Both the position numbers and the translations under genes were made by a program. This document shows, piece after piece, positions 60,614 through 64,000 of a stretch of DNA of 64,000 bases; within the stretch, counting starts at the first letter, position 1; every line of letters starts with the position of its first letter. The stretch covers positions 124,001-188,000 of the forward strand of contig NZ_PCPS01000002.1 in NCBI RefSeq assembly GCF_002975405.1. Reading direction: 5' to 3'. The stretch is from Arthrobacter sp. MYb229. GTDB lineage: Bacteria; Actinomycetota; Actinomycetes; Actinomycetales; Micrococcaceae. The notes under the pieces were generated by a model. It made no database searches. It worked only from the letters and a program-made list of their open reading frames with translations, and had not been told where the DNA came from.

Positions 60614-61606
60614 GTGACTTACGACGTACTCACCCTCGGACGCATCAGCGTTGACGTCTACCCGAACGACATCGGCGTTTCCCTCGCCGACGTGAACTCC
60701 TTCAGCAAGTATCTCGGTGGCTCTGCCACCAACGTCGCTGTGGCAGCTGCCCGGCACGGCCGCGCGGCCGGGGTGATCACCAAAATCGGCGACGACGACT
60801 TCGGCACGTTCCTGGAACGCGAATTGGACCGCTACGGCGTGGACCGCGCCCAGGTAGCCCGCGATGCCAGCTTGCAGACCCCGGTCACCTTTTGCGCCAT
60901 CATGCCACCAGATGACTTCCCGCTGTACTTCTACGGACGCTTCCCGATGGCACCGGACTGGAATATCAAAAGCAGCGATATCGACCTCGACACGGTCAAG
61001 AACTCCAAGATTTTCTGGAGCACCGTCACCGGCTTGAGCCGAGAGCCTTCGCGCACCGCGCAGCTGGAAGCCTACGAGGCCCGCCCGGCCGGTTCGCTGG
61101 CCCCAGGGCAGTTCACCATCCTGGACTTGGACTACCGCCCAATGTTCTGGGACTCCGTTGAGCAAGCCCGCGAGCAGGTAGCCCGGGCTCTGCCCTCGGC
61201 CACGGTGGCCATCGGCAACGATACCGAATGCTCGGTAGCCGTTGGAGAAGGAACCCCGGATGAGCAGGCCGACCGCCTGCTGGAGGCCGGAGTGCAGATC
61301 GCCGTGGTCAAGCTCGGCCCCGAAGGCGTCATGGCCAAAACCCGCACCGAACGTGTGGTTTCCGCGCCGGTTCCGGTGCAGACCGCCAACGGACTGGGCG
61401 CCGGCGACTCCTTCGGCGGCGCCTTCTGCCACGGCCTGCTCTCCGGTTGGCCGCTGGAGCAGGTCTTGGACTACGCCAATGCCGCTGGGGCGATCGTGGC
61501 CTCGAAGGTCGCTTGCTCCGATGCGATGCCGGACCCAGAAGAAGTGAACGCCCTGCTGGCCGAGCGCGGCCGCACCGTACCCGCCTCCCAGAAAGACCTG
61601 GTCTAG
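60614..61606 (+). CDS. iolC: 5-dehydro-2-deoxygluconokinase
   Basis: PfkB-type sugar kinase (330 aa) of inositol breakdown. LTLGRISVDVYPNDIG at the start, SKYLGGSATNVAVAAARHGRAAG, and the C-terminal PfkB signature GLGAGDSFGGAFCHGLL with the catalytic Asp. The GTG start follows GAAAGGACG. It starts the operon iolC - aldolase - iolD. Confidence 0.93.
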   Translation: MTYDVLTLGRISVDVYPNDIGVSLADVNSFSKYLGGSATNVAVAAARHGRAAGVITKIGDDDFGTFLERELDRYGVDRAQVARDASLQTPVTFCAIMPPDDFPLYFYGRFPMAPDWNIKSSDIDLDTVKNSKIFWSTVTGLSREPSRTAQLEAYEARPAGSLAPGQFTILDLDYRPMFWDSVEQAREQVARALPSATVAIGNDTECSVAVGEGTPDEQADRLLEAGVQIAVVKLGPEGVMAKTRTERVVSAPVPVQTANGLGAGDSFGGAFCHGLLSGWPLEQVLDYANAAGAIVASKVACSDAMPDPEEVNALLAERGRTVPASQKDLV

Positions 61607-61608
61607 TT

Positions 61609-62538
61609 ATGAAACAGGCATCCGACCTGCACGTGGACCGCGAAGACCCGCGCCGCTACGAATCCATCACCCGCCAGCGGCTAGAAGACCCGGCAGCGGT
61701 GCAGCGCGCCGCCTCGCTGCGCCAGAAGCATGCCGGCCCGGTGCTGGGCCGGCAGAACTTCATCATCGCCGCCGACCACCCGGCCCGCGGGGCGCTATCC
61801 GTAGGCAAGCGCGCCACGGCCATGGCCGACCGCCGCGAACTGCTGGACCGGCTGCGGATCGCCTTGCAGAACCCCGCCTGCGATGGGGTCCTGGCCTCGC
61901 CGGATATCCTCGATGACCTGCTGCTGCTGGGCGCACTGGAAGGCAAGCTGGTTTTCGGCTCGATGAACCGCGGCGGGCTCGCCGGCCTGGTCAACGAGAT
62001 TGATGACCGCTTCACCGGGCATAGCGCTGCGGCCCTGGCCGCCTTGGGCGCAGACGGCGGCAAGATGCTCACCCGGATCAGCTACGAGGATCCGGACACC
62101 GTGAAAACCCTGGCTGCCACCGCCGATGCCGTCTCCGATTTGGCTCGGCACCAGCTGGTCGCCATGGTCGAACCGTTCATCTCCAAGCGGGCCGAGGGCA
62201 AGGTAGTCAACGACCTGCGCCCGGAGGCAGTGATCAAGTCCATGGGCATCGCCTCCGGACTGGGCGAAACCAGCGCCTACACCTGGCTGAAAATCCCCGT
62301 GGTCCAGGAAATGGAGCGGGTTATGGCCGCCACCACCCTGCCCACGGTCCTGCTCGGCGGAGATCCCGCAGGCAGTCCCGATAAGGTGTTCGCCTCCTGG
62401 CAGGATGCCCTGGCCCTGCCCGGGGTACAGGGACTGACCGTGGGCCGGACCCTGCTGTATCCCGAGGACGGGGATGTGGCCGCCGCCGTGGCCACCGCCG
62501 CATCGCTCTTGAACACCACCACTCCTGTACGCAGCTGA
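61609..62538 (+). CDS. Cgl0159-family inositol-catabolism aldolase
   Basis: A 309-aa (beta/alpha)8 protein like Cgl0159 of Corynebacterium glutamicum, found in actinobacterial iol clusters and thought to act as the aldolase of the pathway. Marks are QNFIIAADHPARGAL, VFGSMNRGGLAGLV and VEPFISKRAEGKVVNDL; VLLGGDPAGSPDKVF follows. The start is 2 nt after the iolC stop with a poor ribosome-binding site, so translation is probably coupled. Confidence 0.85.
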   Translation: MKQASDLHVDREDPRRYESITRQRLEDPAAVQRAASLRQKHAGPVLGRQNFIIAADHPARGALSVGKRATAMADRRELLDRLRIALQNPACDGVLASPDILDDLLLLGALEGKLVFGSMNRGGLAGLVNEIDDRFTGHSAAALAALGADGGKMLTRISYEDPDTVKTLAATADAVSDLARHQLVAMVEPFISKRAEGKVVNDLRPEAVIKSMGIASGLGETSAYTWLKIPVVQEMERVMAATTLPTVLLGGDPAGSPDKVFASWQDALALPGVQGLTVGRTLLYPEDGDVAAAVATAASLLNTTTPVRS

Positions 62539-62553
62539 GAAGGACAAAGCTCG

Positions 62554-64000
62554 ATGACTACACGCAGAATGACCGTTGCTCAGGCGGTCGTAGAATTCCT
62601 GGGACGACAGTACACGGTGGACAACATCGGTGGAGCTGCCTATCGAGAGCGCCTGATTCCAGGAATGTTCGGCATCTTCGGCCACGGCAATGTCGCCGGG
62701 GTGGGGCAGGCCCTGAAGCAATGGCAGCTCAAAGACCCGAGCCTCATGCCGTACTACCAAGGTCGCAACGAGCAGGCGCAGTCGCATCAGGCGGTGGCCT
62801 ATGCCCGGCATACCCGCCGCCGCGCCACCTATGCGGTCTCCACCTCCATCGGTCCTGGCTCCTCCAACCTGCTCACCGGTGCCGCGCTGGCCACCGCTAA
62901 CCGTTTGCCGGTATTGCTCTTGCCCAGCGATACCTTCGCCACCCGTGCCGCCGATCCAGTACTCCAGCAACTGGAAATGCCGCACGGCTACGACATCACC
63001 GTTAATGATGCCTTCCGCCCGCTATCCAAGTACTTTGACCGGGTCACCCGGCCGGAACAGTTGGCCAGCGCACTGCACCACGGTCTGCGCGTGCTCACCG
63101 ATCCGGCCGAAACTGGCGCGGTGACCATCTCCTTGCCGCAGGACGTCCAGGCCGAGGCCTTTGATTTCCCGGAAGAGTTCTTTGCCGAACGCGACTGGAA
63201 GATCCGCCGCCCGGCCCCGGAAACCGAAGACATAGCCCAGGCTGCGCAGCTGATTCGTGCTGCCAAGCGCCCGTTGATCGTTGCCGGTGGCGGAGTGCTC
63301 TATGCCTATGCGTCCGAGGAGCTTGCGGCCTTCGCTGAGGCCACCGGAATTCCGGTGGGCAATACCCAAGCCGGCGTTGGCGCCCTGCCTTGGGACTCGA
63401 AGCATTCGCTAGGAGCCATTGGTTCCACCGGTACTTCTGCGGCCAACGCGTTGGCCGCAGAAGCCGATCTGATCATCGGTATTGGTACCCGTTATGAGGA
63501 CTTCACCACGGCCAGCCGTACGGCCTTCCAAAACCCCGGAGCGAAGTTCGTAAATATCAACGTTGCCGCACTTGATGCGTACAAGCACGCCACCGTGCTG
63601 CCGATCGTCGCGGATGCTCGCAAGGCGCTCATTGCCCTGCGCGAAGCGCTCACCGGGTATCGGGTGGAAGGCGCTCTTGAGGTGTTCACCGCCCAAGAGA
63701 AACAACGTTGGGATGCGACCGTGGATGAGGCATTCGCCGAAAGGCTCAGCCCGTTAGTCAGCCAGAATGCCATTATCGGCGCAACCAACCAGGCCATGGA
63801 TTCCCGCGACGTTGTAGTGTGCGCGGCAGGATCTTTGCCCGGAGACCTGCATAAGATGTGGCGGGTTTCGGACCCCTTCGGATATCACGTGGAATACGGC
63901 TTCTCCTGCATGGGTTACGAAATCGCCGGTGGGCTGGGACTGAAGCGTGCGGTGCTTGCGGAGACCGCGCGCGGCGCGGAAAACCGTGACGTAGTGGTCA
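62554..64000 (+). CDS. iolD: trihydroxycyclohexanedione hydrolase IolD (partial)
   Basis: ThDP-dependent ring-opening enzyme of inositol breakdown, cut by the window edge after about 482 residues. TVAQAVVEFLGRQYTVD starts the ThDP fold, the catalytic Glu lies in YYQGRNEQAQSHQAVAYA, and the central domain carries PLIVAGGGVLY. GFSCMGYEIAGGLG near the end precedes the ThDP phosphate-binding motif, which lies outside. AAGGA lies 9 nt before the ATG. Confidence 0.93.
   Translation, partial: MTTRRMTVAQAVVEFLGRQYTVDNIGGAAYRERLIPGMFGIFGHGNVAGVGQALKQWQLKDPSLMPYYQGRNEQAQSHQAVAYARHTRRRATYAVSTSIGPGSSNLLTGAALATANRLPVLLLPSDTFATRAADPVLQQLEMPHGYDITVNDAFRPLSKYFDRVTRPEQLASALHHGLRVLTDPAETGAVTISLPQDVQAEAFDFPEEFFAERDWKIRRPAPETEDIAQAAQLIRAAKRPLIVAGGGVLYAYASEELAAFAEATGIPVGNTQAGVGALPWDSKHSLGAIGSTGTSAANALAAEADLIIGIGTRYEDFTTASRTAFQNPGAKFVNINVAALDAYKHATVLPIVADARKALIALREALTGYRVEGALEVFTAQEKQRWDATVDEAFAERLSPLVSQNAIIGATNQAMDSRDVVVCAAGSLPGDLHKMWRVSDPFGYHVEYGFSCMGYEIAGGLGLKRAVLAETARGAENRDVVV

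Noticed and set aside
1-64000. CRISPR arrays, insertion sequences, prophage genes, tRNA or rRNA genes
   Set aside because: No regularly spaced repeats, transposase or integrase genes, att-like duplications or cloverleaf-like sequences were seen by eye; short or divergent tRNAs could be missed.

Overview
The window is chromosomal DNA from a high-GC actinobacterium, most likely a member of the Micrococcaceae (Arthrobacter / Glutamicibacter / Paeniglutamicibacter group). The reasons are the gene order cca - NUDIX - murJ, ino1, GT87 - rpsF - ssb - rpsR - rplI and dnaB, frequent GTG/TTG starts, and an actinobacterial-type SAM-IV-like riboswitch. No tRNA, rRNA, insertion sequence, prophage or CRISPR array was seen. 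Everything was read by eye; no database search was run.

Layout. 1-5.5 kb: envelope genes (a MurJ partner protein with a pseudokinase remnant, murJ, a NUDIX hydrolase) diverge from the CCA-adding enzyme. 5.5-6.5 kb: a small, apparently AT-richer island with three consecutive micro-ORFs, an upstream palindrome and a hairpin that hides a ribosome-binding site. 6.5-7.6 kb: ino1. 7.9-14.6 kb: a minus-strand nonulosonic (sialic-type) acid polymer cluster: CMP-nonulosonate synthetase fused to a HAD phosphatase, a short NeuB, a GT2 and two polysialyltransferase-like enzymes plus a DUF6716 protein joined by 4-bp overlaps. A decayed small gene (14.7-15.0 kb) marks its edge.

15-23 kb: a GT87 membrane glycosyltransferase, an FAD oxidoreductase, a YdcF-type protein, then an ABC transporter with a two-component system. 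23-28 kb: LapA-like protein, M18 aminopeptidase, LURP-one-related protein and an acyltransferase-SGNH protein. 28.1-30 kb: rpsF-ssb-rpsR-rplI with a leader that may mask the rpsF ribosome-binding site. 30-39 kb: accessory metabolism and regulators (PadR/HAAS pair, XRE protein, CoA-transferase, TetR and SPW protein with an evident operator-promoter, acyl-CoA ligase, sugar dehydrogenase lipoprotein, riboswitch-controlled flavin reductase). 39-41 kb: dnaB, preceded by a dense array of DnaA-box-like 9-mers.

41-49 kb: transporters, small enzymes and regulators. 49.4-53.2 kb: a urate-degradation operon (OHCU decarboxylase, HIU hydrolase, urate oxidase, purine permease) behind an operator-like repeat and a possibly structured leader. 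53.8-57 kb: ROK glucokinase, MFS transporter, nitroreductase-type reductase. 57-64 kb: a sugar or inositol catabolic region, with a Gfo/Idh/MocA dehydrogenase and sugar isomerase behind a LacI-type operator, the LacI regulator, and iolC - aldolase - iolD running off the right edge. The window thus holds both inositol phosphate synthesis (ino1) and inositol breakdown (iol).

The most interesting candidates are the micro-ORF island at 5.7-6.25 kb, the nonulosonate polymer cluster, the DnaA-box array before dnaB, and the leader of the urate operon.
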